Positions 33,309 through 44,475 of a stretch of 64,000 nucleotides of DNA are shown here, piece after piece. The notes below the pieces were generated by a model. It searched no databases. It was not told where the DNA came from and saw only the letters and a list, made by a program, of their open reading frames with translations. Numbering within the stretch: the stretch's first letter is position 1; each line of letters starts with the position of its first letter. Origin of the DNA: Siphonodentalium dalli (Eukaryota > Mollusca > Scaphopoda > Gadilida > Siphonodentaliidae); assembly GCA_032622095.1 (NCBI GenBank), contig CP136062.1:37760918-37824917 (forward strand). Direction: 5' to 3'. Both the position numbers and the translations under genes were made by a program.

Positions 33309-33372
33309 CCTCTGCTATGACATATCACAGATGTCAGTTTTACGGGTGGAGGAACAGCATACAGTAGTTTAA

Positions 33373-33567
33373 CCCTTTCATGACTGGAGCTTCTTGAACT
33401 TTTACGAAAACCTAGTACCAATGCATTCTCTTATATATAGGGATTCTCGGATATGGCGATTAGTATATATAAGATAAAACATTGGCCTGAAAACTTTTAC
33501 CTTGGTCTTGTAATCCAGTGCTCTCCCTTATAATTGCGAGGCTCCCTATGGGAGTATGGGAGACTCG

Positions 33568-33614
<47 letters not shown>

Positions 33615-33983
33615 GTGTGTGTGTTCGCGGAAGCCACATTAGGGAGACATTTGTGTGTAAATACTGTTAATTTGGGAATATGTTTGCATGACGAAGACTG
33701 ATTATGGGTTATATCTTATAATTAAAACCGCTTACTCAATATCAACATTTAAAATTCAAAATCCTGAGATATATTTCGATTTACGTATTTTGCGGTGATA
33801 TTTTCTATGACACAGGAGATATAGAATTACATCTGAATAAACCATGCATTAAGTAGACATCCACATTGGTCAGTTACTAATGAGGTTGGATATATGGGTA
33901 ATATATATATATAAGAGAATACACTGGCACATGATCTTTAATGCTGCACAAGCGCAGCTCCCGTCATGAACCTCATAAAAGAG
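33373..33983. mobile_element. Diverged family Z element, copy 5 (old)
   Basis: TTAA at 33369-33372 followed by CCCTTTCATGACTGGAGCTT, mirrored with differences before TTAA at 33984-33987 (GGGAGCTG-type inverse). Worn hairpin relics occur at about 33418-33490 (ACCAATGCATTCTCTTATAT) and 33895-33935. A (TA)n run lies within. This looks like an ancient relative of copies 1-4. Confidence 0.55.
33571..33612. repeat. (TA)n microsatellite
   Basis: About 21 uninterrupted AT dinucleotides, followed by a short TG run. Confidence 0.98.
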
Positions 33984-34010
33984 TTAATTGAACCAGGACA
34001 TCAGTTTTAG

Positions 34011-34456
34011 TTAAAGATACTCAATCCGAATTGTCCCTCGCAAATTACTATTTCCTTGGCTTCGGGGGTAAAACATATTTGATTCGAATCGAGGAACTCA
34101 CCCATCAAACCTCAGAGTGATCAGATATCGATGTTTGAAATCTATTATTTAAATTTTATGTGGCCCACTAAACAGTCGACGAGAAGAATTTATCTGACCA
34201 AATTGCGGATGAAGATGGATAACTCTAAAATTAAGTGTTTTTTATGTGTCAGATATTTGACAAACCGGTAAAATTTCGTTGACCAAAATGTTGATAAATA
34301 ACAGGTTTTGGGAAATTTTATACAATAGTTGACTGTGGTTAACATTATTTTTGGGCAATTAATCGATTCTGATAACTGAAGCGGCATTTAAAAAAATATT
34401 GTTTTTGTTGGAATCTGATGATATGGGGACCATCGAATCGGATTAAGCACCTTTAA
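34011..34456 (+). mobile_element. TTAA-flanked element, family Y, copy 2 (complete ends)
   Basis: TTAA then AGATACTCAATCCGAATT at the left, and AATCGGATTAAGCACCT then TTAA at the right, so imperfect TIRs of about 17 bp. The interior matches copy 3 over most of its length (GAATCGAGGAACTCACCCAT, GGATGAAGATGGATAACTCT, GCAATTAATCGATTCTGA). No transposase frame. TTAA again suggests a piggyBac-like mover. Confidence 0.8.
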
Positions 34457-34659
34457 GAAAGGAGTTGGCATGAATAAAAACTGAATATATGATATATCCA
34501 GAATCAGTGACCGAATCAAAATTGGAAATATCAGGAATTTAGTGAAATTCCCAATATTGCATCGGATAATGGCTCTTTGAAGATATTAAATTATTCGTGG
34601 ATATAATTGTATTCATATAGTCCATGTTTGGATCGTCTGTGATGTCCATGAAATTATAA

Positions 34660-34898
34660 TTTCACCCATACAGAGCCCCAGACAAACATGAGCAGACGAC
34701 ACTCTTCTAGGTGCTTCTATATATGTGTGGGGCTCCCTGCAGGGTAATGGATGTTTTTTTTATTTTATGTCCTAAAAATTGTAAGAAACATTTATTTAAA
34801 AAACATGATAAAAAATTGTTAGGCCAATGCATTCTCTTATATATGCGAGGCGACCTATGGTCGACTCGCATATATAAGAGAATGCATTGGCACAGGGT
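34660..34898 (-). repeat. Inverted copy of the core of the GTGACCCGCC element plus one hairpin
   Basis: CACCCATACAGAGCCCCAGA, GAGCAGACGACACTCTTCTA and CTGCAGGGTAATGGATGTTT are the reverse complement of, or inverted rearrangements around, 30695-30800. They are followed by the AT-rich spacer and an intact hairpin at about 34823-34891 ending GGCACAGGG. The far TIR is missing. Confidence 0.75.
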
Positions 34899-34899
34899 A

Positions 34900-35290
34900 A
34901 ATTCATAATGTGGTTATCTTAGTTTGATTGTACATGTATAACTAAATAGCCAGCAAATGTTTTTTTATGTCTGGACTCCTGTCTTTTTCTGTGTCACTAT
35001 ATCGTATAATAGGCGCTAAGTGCCCACTTAATGGGGATACGCGCTATACACATATTATTATATATAGTATTGACCAGATGACCCAAAGCGCTTACATTTT
35101 TACTGGTTGACTGCACTCTATCAGACGCTAAAGCGCTTACATCCGTACTGGTAGCCTGCACTCACACTATATGCATACACGAGACAAGATGTGGTCCATT
35201 TCTTGCTCTTTCTTCCTTTTTATCGTGGTTTTTGGCTCCCCGTAATGAGCATATAATAGTTCAATCTTGCTGGTGGGGGATCATGTGCAT
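34900..35290. other. Unique spacer
   Basis: Contains two short copies of AGCGCTTACAT with TACTGGT (about 35088 and 35130). Nothing else recognised. Confidence 0.4.
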
Positions 35291-35299
35291 CGCAAATGT

Positions 35300-36130
35300 G
35301 TAGCTCTGGCAGCCCGGTGTCTGGTACGCGGTCCACTTCAGGGCAGTCCGGTGCCTTCTGTGTGATACGGTCCACTTTACACGGTCCGGAAGTCCGGTGC
35401 CTCGTGTGGGATACGGCTCACTCCGTGTCAATCCGGAGCCTCCTGTGGTATACGGCTCACTTCAGGGCAGTCATGTGCCTTCTGTGGGATACGGTCCATG
35501 CACTTCATACGGTCTGTGGGTCCGGTGCCTTGTGTGGGATACGGCCCATGCACTTCATACGGTCTGGAGGTCCGGTGCCTTGTGTGGGATACGGCCCATG
35601 CACTTCATACGGTCTGGAAGTCCGGTGCCTTGTGAGGGATACGGTCCGTGCACTTCATACGGTCTGGATGTCCGGTGCCTTGTGTAGGATACGGCCCACT
35701 TCACACAGTCTGGCAGTCCGGTGCCTTGTGGGGATACGACTCACTTCAGGCCAGTCCGATGCCTCCTGTAGGATACGGCCCATGCACTTCATACGGTCCG
35801 GAGGTCCGGTGCATCATGTAGGATACGGCCCACTTCACACGGTCTGGCAGTCCGGTGCCTCGTTGGGATGCGACTCACTTCAGGCCAGTCCGGTGCCTCC
35901 TGTGCGATAAGGCCCACTTTAGGGCAATCCGGCAGTCAGGTGCCTCGTGTGGGATATGACTGGCAGTCAGGTGCCTCAGTTGGGATATGGCTGACAGTCA
36001 GGTGCCTCATGTGGGACATGGCTGGCAGTCAGGTGCCTCATGTCACGAGTCATGTGGGATATGGATGACAGCTAGGTGCCTCGTGTGGGATATGGCTGGC
36101 AGTCAGGTGCCCCATGTGGGATATTTGGGC
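35300..36130 (+). repeat. GC-rich degenerate tandem array, 50-bp unit, then about 31-bp units
   Basis: TCCGGTGCCTTGTGTGGGAT followed by ACGGCCCATGCACTTCATAC repeats at exactly 50-bp spacing near 35521, 35571 and 35621. From about 35940 shorter units (GGCAGTCAGGTGCCTCATGT) take over. The array is far GC-richer than its surroundings. A 204-codon plus-strand frame passes through it, but frames +1 and +2 are open too and composition follows the repeat, so no protein is called. Confidence 0.9.
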
Positions 36131-36139
36131 TATCTTTCA

Positions 36140-37412
36140 TCCCACAATAAATCTGACAACGTCGTGACATTGATGGCTTACTGAAGCGACGATGTACAAA
36201 AACAAAACAAAAACACATATGGTGTCACCTAAACCGGTAATTGTCACCTTAATTTCATGTAGCCGAGGCCAGATTCGAATCCACGATTGTTCATTCGTTG
36301 TCATGGATTAGTCGTAGGTGAGTGTGCCCTCATGACCGGGAACCTATATATGTCGTAATTTACTCGAAAATGGCGCAAGAATATATAATTGTAAGACCAG
36401 AAAATGAGGATTTAATTTGGCCAAACAGAAATCAGAATTGGCCAAAACATTTGCCAAATATTTTTACGGCCCAGCCTGAACTCACCTAACTGAACTCAAC
36501 CAACAGATATCGACTGTCTCATACCATCATTTTTGCTCGCTCTACGAATCCCGTCCGGGTATAAATATATGAACTATGCGAAAAAAAATTGTGGACTGAA
36601 ATATTCAAACCTTAGTGGTGGGTGTCAGACTGGAATAATCTAACGATTGGAAAGCTTGAGACCAGCCTCCCAACGGCCATGTGAATTTGACTGCAGTTAG
36701 ACGAATAGATATCATTATTGTTACAATTTCCATGTTCAGATCTCACAATGTCCTCATACTGGGCAGAACCGTGGTCGCCTCAGCGGATTATGCCCCTCTG
36801 GCTAGTGGCCACAAGACCAATAACATCCAATAAGTTGCAAATGGAAACTGGTCTGCTTCAACTGGGAGATGCCCAGGATGGACACCCCCTCAACGGAGAC
36901 CTTCTAACCAGGACCGTGGATTAGCTTGTGCTATTAATTATGACCATTACTTTTCAGTCATGACACATCTCGTTTGTGTCTTGTTTGCTGCAAATTGACC
37001 ATACTAATTGTCACCCATGCATAGCAACGGCAAATTATTGATATATCGACGCCATTGAATGAACTGCACACATTTATTCAAATTTTCGATTCCAAACTGT
37101 CTTGTCTGTTCAGTTTCTTTGCCCTCATTTGGAACTATCCCAAAATCAGCCTACATCTGCTATGGGAAGGCATAAAGATTATCATCCAACCAACCAACGA
37201 CTGTCTCGTTGCTAGAGTAGACACGATGGCAATACGCCACGAAGCTGTGCCATATTGTTCACCTTAATACGTAAAAAACAATATGGCAGTAGTTACAGAG
37301 TGGTTATCCTAATTGTTGTGGTGATCCCATATTAGTTTTAGACTCTTAATGGGCGGTCTGTGATCATACAAGCAAGTTCCGCAAGGAACTAAAACCCTAT
37401 ATGCTACTGGTT
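36140..37412. other. Unique sequence, no gene assigned
   Basis: A frame at 36718-36924 and one at 37055-37267 have mildly protein-like composition but no recognised domain. Confidence 0.35.
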
Positions 37413-37416
37413 TATA

Positions 37417-37805
37417 GAGACCTTTCGCAAAATTCACGATTACGATTACGGATAGGATATATTGTCCTAGAAGGTTGACACCGTCACAATTTGCCTGCGA
37501 TGGGTAATTCGCGAGACGCATATGCCCAACTATATTTAGTTACACATATATTTGATAGAAAAAAGTAATGTGTGTCTCTTTCAGTCCAATGTTCTTATCC
37601 GTGGGTAATACACCACACTGGTAATGTCACAGCGTCCCCGATCAGGACCAGTGGCACATACTTGACACATCCGCACATAATTAAACTGCGTGGTGTATAT
37701 TTAGTCTCATATAAGAACCCCCGTGCGTAAAGTTCGAAAATTTGCCGTATAATTGCAGGATATTTCAGTATCCGTAATCGTATTCGTGATTTTGCGAAAG
37801 GTCTC
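37417..37805. mobile_element. 389-bp MITE, about 40-bp TIRs, TA-flanked
   Basis: GAGACCTTTCGCAAAATTCA is mirrored at 37786-37805 with one mismatch, and the match continues inwards through the CGATTACGATTACGGAT-type sequence. TA at 37415-37416 and 37806-37807. TA flanks suggest a Tc1/mariner-type origin. Interior non-coding. Confidence 0.8.
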
Positions 37806-37807
37806 TA

Positions 37808-38541
37808 TGATGACTGAAAGACTGACGCCTTCATATATATACATATTATAACAAGATAGCTTTAGAGTTGCAATATATACTTTCAGCCGCTAGACAGGTA
37901 ACTTGTAACCACAACATAATAGAAAGGTTCAGTCACACTTATGTGCAACTTGCACATTGTGTTACATCGCATCAATATGAAGATGTACATGGCGGGCAAA
38001 GTCTTACGGCGCCAAACCTACAAGTTTATTGATAACGGCGACATCTAGCGAAATTTTTAAATAACAGTGGTGAGGACAAACTGACACAATTCTACCACCG
38101 ATACTTTCAGTTGGCTTCAGTCAAAATAAGATATTTCCGCGCAGTAAAATCCCATTGTTCTTCTGCCTGTATAGATTTTGTCGCTCTTTTTGTTGTCATA
38201 AGATTAGATTATTCCTCTTTGCTACAAGTTTCATATGTTACACATTGAACACACCACTTCTAGACGGTTTGTCCGTGTACGTACGCGTGTAGACGAAATG
38301 GTCAGGTGATTCACGACACATACATCGACAATGGCAACACACGTTACATGTTACACACACGTGAAACCGAACCTGACTTATATCGCCAGTTTTACAGGTA
38401 CATGATACTAACTTCGATAATTGTTGTGGTGTTGAAGAGTCACTGTGTGTTAGGGGAAAATGTGCTTAGCAAATTTAGCCTAATCTGGTGTCAACAAATT
38501 TGGGGCATTTTAAGAACACCAAACGTTCAAAATATATCATA
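37808..38541. other. Unique AT-rich sequence
   Basis: No recognised feature. Confidence 0.4.
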
Positions 38542-38542
38542 C

Positions 38543-39268
38543 TAGAAGGTGACCCGACTTCGTCCGGGCTTTGACCTTGAATTGTCCATTTTGAAGGTCA
38601 AGGTCAAGTGGGGTTACGATTTGACCAGTCCAAAACACTGCCCGGACAAAAGTACCCGACAAACGTGCCCGTCGAAATCCATCCGGTTTTACCCTATTTG
38701 ACCTTGAATTGATCATTTTGAAGGTCAAGGTCAGGTCGGGGTCACGATTTGACCCGTTCAAAACACTCAGTGGACTAAAGTAACCCTATGTATAAATGTC
38801 GTCGAAATCCAATCAAAATTGGCGATTTGACATTGAATTGACTCGATTTCAAGGTCAATGTCATGTCGCACGGGCAAATGAATATGCTTATGAGACTCCC
38901 CATACGAAAGTACCCCCACATACCAAGTTTCATCGAAATCCCGTGATATTCGGGCGTTTGACCTTGAAATGACCGATGTCAAGGTCAAGGTCACGCCGCA
39001 CGGGCAAATTAATAGCTTTATGCCACTCCCCGTCCGAAGCTACCCCCACATACCAAGTTTCATCGAAATCCCGTGATATTCGGGCGTTTGACCTTGAAAT
39101 GACCGATTTCAAGGTCAATGTCACGTCGCACGGGCAAATTAGTAAGCCTATGTCACTCCCCGGCCGAAAATACCCCCACATACCAAGTTTCATCGAAATC
39201 GGTTTGGCCGTTTTCGAGTCCATCGATTACAGACAGACACACACACAGATCTTCCAAAATATATAATA
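38543..39268 (+). mobile_element. Retroposon-like element with five about 120-bp units rich in TCAAGGTCA
   Basis: Starts ACTAGAAGGTGACCCGACTT with CGTCCGGGCT (hairpin-prone). About five tandem units follow, each with TTTGACCTTGAA near the start and TCAAGGTCAAGGTCA-like sequence after it, then CCGCACGGGCAAAT and CACATACCAAGTTTCATCGA. Ends TTTTCGAGTCCATCGATTAC, an ACAGACAGACACACAC run, and AAAATATATAATAGACTAG. Each unit contains TCAAGGTCA on at least one strand. Layout parallels 571-2966. No protein; frames on both strands follow the repeat. Confidence 0.75.
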
Positions 39269-39270
39269 GA

Positions 39271-39585
39271 CTAGCTGATGTGCCCGACTTCGTCCGGGCT
39301 ATATAAGGATTTGCCCAGAAACATGTCTATATCAGCGTATATGAGCGAGGTCAAGGTCAAGGACACGGTCGCACGTGAAAATGGACCCGCCCATAATGTT
39401 CCCGCTATCAAAGTAGGCCTACATACATACTATCCGATCGGTCGAGGTCCAGAAACATGCCTATATGAGCGTATTTGAGCAAGGTCGAGGACACGGTCGC
39501 ACGAGCAGTTTTCGAGTCTATAACACACACATGCATACACACAGACAGACAGACAGAAGTTCCAAAATATATACTAGATTAGTAT
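39271..39585 (+). mobile_element. Second, shorter retroposon-like element of the same type
   Basis: CTGATGTGCCCGACTTCGTC begins it right after the AGACTAG end of the preceding element. It has two body units with GAGGTCAAGG and GACACGGTCGCACG, then TTTTCGAGTC, ACACACAGACAGACAGACAG and ATATATACTAGATTAG. Head-to-tail placement suggests insertion into the AT-rich tail of the first element. Confidence 0.7.
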
Positions 39586-39589
39586 CTGC

Positions 39590-41050
39590 CTGATCGTCTG
39601 TCGATTTTTCTCCCAGACCCCTGGACCGATTTCAACCAAATTTTGTATGGTGACTCGGGGTACCCCTGCGGATGTTATAACGGCGTCATTAAAAAAAATA
39701 TATATTAATTAAAATACTTATTTATTAATTAATTTTGTTTTGTACAAAATGTCTGAAAGATAAAAGTGTGGACAAATCGCACACATGGACCGCTGAATAA
39801 AGGATACCGAAAGGAGTATGTTTCTGCTAGTAATATATAATACTCAAATGTTTCAAACGATATCGCAGAACACTATGGGCGACAACATACGCGACATTGG
39901 TATCGAAAATGTACCTCAACGTGAACAAAACCTCCCCAATTGAATATCGGTCTCATTTGCCGAATATATAATTGCTCGATCATTGTTTCTGAAACCTAAT
40001 CTGCTAGGGTAGCAGTACACGATTTCACGGGTTGTAGGGGGTCTGAAAAATAGAAAGTAAGTATCTGGGGGCATAACAGCCAGTGTAGCCTGTGTTCAAT
40101 GTGTCATTACTGGTTTGAATGTTTAATTATTTTACAAAACTGGGAAAGTTCTCAAAAAAGTGAAACATTTTGATACGCAACAGGGTTTTCGTATTCAGTG
40201 AAGGCCAACTCTGTTTTATTGGTTACAGGAAAATAGCCCGATTTCTCTCCCCTGAATTCTGTCATCTGGGCTCGCAAGACAGTTTTTTCAAATTGATACG
40301 ATAAATTGTTTTCTATTTCAAATATTTCTCAGCTCTAACATAGCTGTATCATGGTCTGTTTTTGAGTTGAAAATGTCAATTTGAGTTAAAAAATGGTAAA
40401 ATTGAGCGTTGTGTGAGTGCAACCCAAGGGGCATAACTCAGTGACAAATTGTACAAAGAAGCTAAAGTACAGACGTATGAGTATACCTAAAATTCTGTCG
40501 AAATTAAAACATGCTTGATGGGACATATGCCAAAGATAATGGCTCAGCATTGATTTGAAGTACAATACCCCCTCCCAGGTTGGCAAAATTGCTGGAAATC
40601 GTGTATTGCTACCTAGTCACACGACAGATACATTTGAATTCAAACAATGTGTTTGGGAAAGCAGGAAATTGGCTGTTTTTTATTTGGACCGAACACGATG
40701 CGGTGGTATATAATATCGCGTGGGTCATCTACATAACAAAGGCACACACATGTTTCGGCGCGTTTCTAATCTACGAGGCGATATGTTTTATTATTTATAA
40801 GGTTTCCATTCGAAAGACTGATGATGGGCTCTAATGGGTTGAGTACTGTGTTGCCTTATACATATGTCCCGTCTATGATTTAACTAATTAACTCGAATAA
40901 ACGGTGTCAATATCTTAAAATGTAAAATTATGTATAACATTAAATTCATATTACCATGAAGTTGTATAATGCGTCTGGATTGAAAGCGAGCGTCGCGCGC
41001 ATCTACATTTGTAGTATACGACATTACTAACGCTGAAATGGGTAATTCAT
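39590..41050. other. Diverged retroposon-like piece, then unique sequence
   Basis: 39590-39680 (CCCAGACCCCTGGACCGATT then TCAACCAAATTTTGTATGGT) has the wording of a retroelement 3' region, as in the bodies above. Beyond about 39800 nothing is recognised; GGGGCATAACTCAGTGACAA at about 40429 is a phrase also met in the composite element in a variant form. Confidence 0.4.
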
Positions 41051-41055
41051 TTTAA

Positions 41056-41381
41056 AGGGGTACTGTTCACTAAATAAGGTCATTTATGGGACCCTCTCCT
41101 TTTATACTCAACAGAATATATGCAACAAATGAATGAATTTGAGCCATGGATAAGTGTAAAATACATTCATGTGCTTTTTGAACGATGCAAGTAACATGGT
41201 AATTATAATGAAAATGAATTTATGACTCCAGTCGTAAAATCATTTTCATTATAATTACCATATTTTTGTTTTGTATTTTGCAGTAATCCATGGCTCAAAT
41301 TAATTAATTTGTTGCATTTATTCTGTTGAGTATAAAAGGAGATTGTCCCATAAATGACCGGATTTAGTGAACAGTACCCAT
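41056..41381. mobile_element. Full-length palindromic MITE, family E, copy 1 (TTAA-flanked)
   Basis: Almost the whole element folds: AGGGGTACTGTTCACTAAAT is mirrored by ATTTAGTGAACAGTACCCAT, and CTTTTATACTCAACAGAATA by its inverse, up to a centre at about 41225. TTAA lies on both sides (41052-41055 and 41382-41385). Copy 2 is at 56358-56708. Non-coding. Confidence 0.8.
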
Positions 41382-41552
41382 TTAAAGTGACATATTTCAT
41401 TTGTTAATGACAAAAACAAATGACACATTTGTGAAAAACCAACGGTATACTTGTTCTTAATAGCACCGAGTCGTACTACCAACATCGATAAATCTACAGG
41501 ACACAATTAAAGACGCACATTCCGAAATAATGCTCCCAAATTACTATTTCTT

Positions 41553-41800
41553 TGTGATGGTTACAGTTATGCCCTGTGCCAATGCATTCACTTACATATG
41601 CGAGTCGACCATAGGTCGCCTCGCATATATAAGAGAATGCATTGGCCTAAATTATAATATTTTTCTACATTCTTTGACAATTTTATCATTTTTAATATGT
41701 GTTAAGCCAATGCATTCTCTTATATATGCGAGGCGACCTATGGTCGACTCGCATATATACGAGAATGCATTTGCACAGGGCCGTTCTGTTGGGTAATGGG
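41553..41800 (-). mobile_element. Family Z, copy 4 (left end missing)
   Basis: Begins within the internal arm (GTGATGGTTACAGTTATG), then two hairpins at about 41578-41646 and 41706-41774 with the AT-rich spacer between, then GGCCGTTCTGTTGGGTAATG and TTAA at 41801-41804. The left TIR is absent, and a 17-bp direct repeat of family Y lies at both junctions, which suggests repair-based loss or capture rather than clean transposition. Confidence 0.8.
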
Positions 41801-42142
41801 TTAAACACACCCAAATAGGCAAATTACTATTTCTTTGGCTTCGGGGGTAATAAATATTTGACACATCAAAGCTCAGAGTGATCAGATGTCGATTTTTAAA
41901 ATCTATTATTTTTCACCATCGGTACTTTTTGGCGGCTGACAAAAAGTCGACAAGCCGACCTTCTCGGACAAAATTGCGGACGAGGATGGATAACTCTAAA
42001 ACCAAGTGGTAATACGGCCAAATTTCGTTGAACAACATGTTGATAACACGTTTTGGGAAATTTGATACCATAGTTGGCAGTGGTTAGGAATATTTTGTTG
42101 CAATTAATCGATTCTGACAACTAAAGCGTATTTTGAAGAAAT

Positions 42143-42165
42143 GTTGTTGTTGTTGTTGTTGTTGT
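42143..42165 (+). repeat. (GTT)n microsatellite
   Basis: About seven GTT units inside family Y copy 3. Confidence 0.95.
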
Positions 42166-42214
42166 ATCTTGATGACATGGGGACCGTCTCATCGGATTTA
42201 GTACCTTTAAATAT

Positions 42215-42905
42215 GCTATCATTGGTTTGGTTTGAGACAGTGGTATGTCTTCTTCGTCTTATATATTCTTTCACTGGTTTGATTTGAGAGTGGTATAAAA
42301 CAGTCTTATATATTATATCACTGGTTTGGTCTGAGAGTGGTATAAAACAGTCTTATATATTCTATCACTGGTTTGGTCTGAGAGTGGTATAAAACAGTCT
42401 TATATATTATATCACTGGTTTGGTCTGAGAGTGGTATAAAACAGTCTTATATATTCTATCACTGGTTTGGTCTGAGAGTGGTATAAAACAGTCTTATATA
42501 TTCTTTCACTGGTTTGGTTTGATAGTGGTATAAAACAGTCTTATATATTATATCACTGGTTTGGTCTGAGAGTGGTTTAAAACAGTCTTATATATTCTAT
42601 CACTGGTTTGGTCTGAGAGTGGTATAAAACAGTCTTATATATTCTATCACTGGTTTGGTCTGAGAGTGGTATAAAACAGTCTTATATATTCCATCACTGG
42701 TTTGGTTTGATAGTGGTATAAAACAGTCTTAAATATGCTATCACTGATTTGGTTTAGGAGTGGTATAAAACAGTCTTAAATATGCTATCACTGGTTTGGT
42801 TTGATAGCGGTATAAAAAGTCTTAATTACGCTATCACTGGTTTGGTTTGGGAGTGGTATGAAACAGTCTTAAATGTGATATCACTGGTTTGGTTTGAGAT
42901 TCATG
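42215..42905 (+). repeat. 47-bp tandem array, about 14 copies
   Basis: The unit is ATCACTGGTTTGGTCTGAGA followed by GTGGTATAAAACAGTCTTAT and ATATTCT. Middle copies are nearly identical and the outer copies more diverged, the usual pattern for turnover by unequal exchange. Confidence 0.97.
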
Positions 42906-42999
42906 GAATCTTGTCATATCCAGCTCGTTTTCTTTGCAATAGTATCATTATCAGCTCAGTTCACACACTATATCGCTCATCACGTCGTTTTATGATACC

Positions 43000-44245
43000 G
43001 TTTTATCATTATACGGTTATACTCCATGTCACGTGATTATATTTTACCATGCTATCATTATATGGTTATGCATCATGTCACGTGATTGTATTTTACCGTT
43101 TTATCATTATACGGTTATACTTCATGTCACGTGATTATATTTTACCATGCTATCATTATATGGTTATGCATCATGTCACGTGATTGTATTTTACCGTTTT
43201 ATCATTATACGGTTATACTTCATGTCACGTGATTATATTTTACTATGTTATCATTATACGGTTATACTTCACGTCACGTGGTTGTATTTTACCGTGTCAT
43301 CATTATACGGTTATACCTCATGGCACGTGGTTGTATTTGACTGTGTTATCATTGTAATGTTATACCCCATGGCACGTGGTTGTATTATACTGTGTTATCA
43401 TTATAAGGTTATACATGTACCTCATGTCACGTGGTTGTATTTTACCGTGTTATCATTATACGGTTATACCTCATGGCACGTGGTTGTATTTTACTGTGTT
43501 ATCATTGTAATGTTATACCCCATGGCACGTGGTTGTATTATACTGTGTTATCATTATAAGGTTATACATGTACCTCATGTCACGTGGTTGTATTTTACCG
43601 TGTTATCATTATACGGTTATACCTCATGGCACGTGGTTGTATTTTACTATGTTATCATTATACGGTTATACTTCATGTCACGTGATTATATTTTACTATG
43701 TTATCATTATACGGTTATACTTCACGTCACGTGGTTGTATTTTACCGTGTCATCATTATACGGTTATACCTCATGGCACGTGGTTGTATTTGACTGTGTT
43801 ATCATTATAAGGTTATACATGTACCTCATGTCACGTGGTTGTATTATACTGTGTTATCATTATAAGGTTATACATGTACCTCATGTCACGTGGTTGTATT
43901 TTACCGTGTTATCATTATACGGTTATACATCATGGCACGTGGTTGTATTTGACTGTGTTATCATTGTAATGTTATACCCCATGGCACGTGGTTGTATTAT
44001 ACTGTGTTATCATTATAAGGTTATACATGTACCTCATGTCACGTGGTTGTATTTTACCGTGTTATCATTATACGGTTATACCTCATGGCACGTGGTTGTA
44101 TTTGACTGTGTTATCATTGTAATGTTATACCCCATGGCACGTGGTTGTATTATACTGTGTTATCATTATAAGGTTATACATGTACCTCATGTCACGTGAT
44201 TGTATTTTACCGTGTTATCATTATGCGGTTATTCTTCATGCCACA
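43000..44245 (+). repeat. E-box-bearing tandem array; 49/49/55-bp monomers forming a 153-bp higher-order unit
   Basis: Each monomer contains CATTATACGGTTATACCTCA then TGtCACGTGgTTGTATTTTA. CACGTG positions such as 43324, 43373, 43428, 43477, 43526, 43581 and 43630 give spacings of 49, 55, 49, 49, 55, 49, i.e. trimers of 153 bp. Since 153 is divisible by three, the frame cycles and a 350-codon frame stays open, but its sequence is just three translations of the monomer. About 24 copies of CACGTG, many within TCACGTGA or TCACGTGG. Confidence 0.95.
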
Positions 44246-44284
44246 GTCATCCATATCCCCGATATGACGCCTATCGTCGTTAAC

Positions 44285-44287
<3 letters not shown>

Positions 44288-44328
<41 letters not shown>
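44288..44328. repeat. (TA)n microsatellite
   Basis: Uninterrupted AT dinucleotides at the edge of the E-box array. Confidence 0.98.
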
Positions 44329-44332
<4 letters not shown>

Positions 44333-44475
44333 TAATCGCACTCCATCAAGCAATGGTATAGAGCCCATGTGTATACAATTGTATAATAATACAGTAATTA
44401 ACTGGATAAACAGAACAAAATTAAACTACACGATAACTCCTGTTTGGATTATTTTATCTGACCCAAAGCTGGTAC

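Larger units (their letters stand above)
41511..42206 (+). mobile_element. TTAA-flanked element, family Y, copy 3, interrupted by family Z
   Basis: TTAA (41507-41510) then AGACGCACATTCCGAA at the left, ATCGGATTTAGTACCT then TTAA (42207-42210) at the right. AAATTACTATTTCTTTG occurs on both sides of the inserted Z fragment (about 41538 and 41821). A (GTT)n run at 42143-42165 lies near the right end, at the place where copy 2 reads TTGTTTTTGTTGG. Confidence 0.75.

Noticed and set aside
35296-35910. 204-codon frame as a gene
   Set aside because: It lies wholly in a 50-bp GC-rich tandem array; other frames are also open and composition follows the repeat.
36255-36300. tRNA-like B box (AGATTCGAATCCACG)
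   Set aside because: No A box at a suitable distance and no cloverleaf could be drawn. No tRNA gene was seen in the window.
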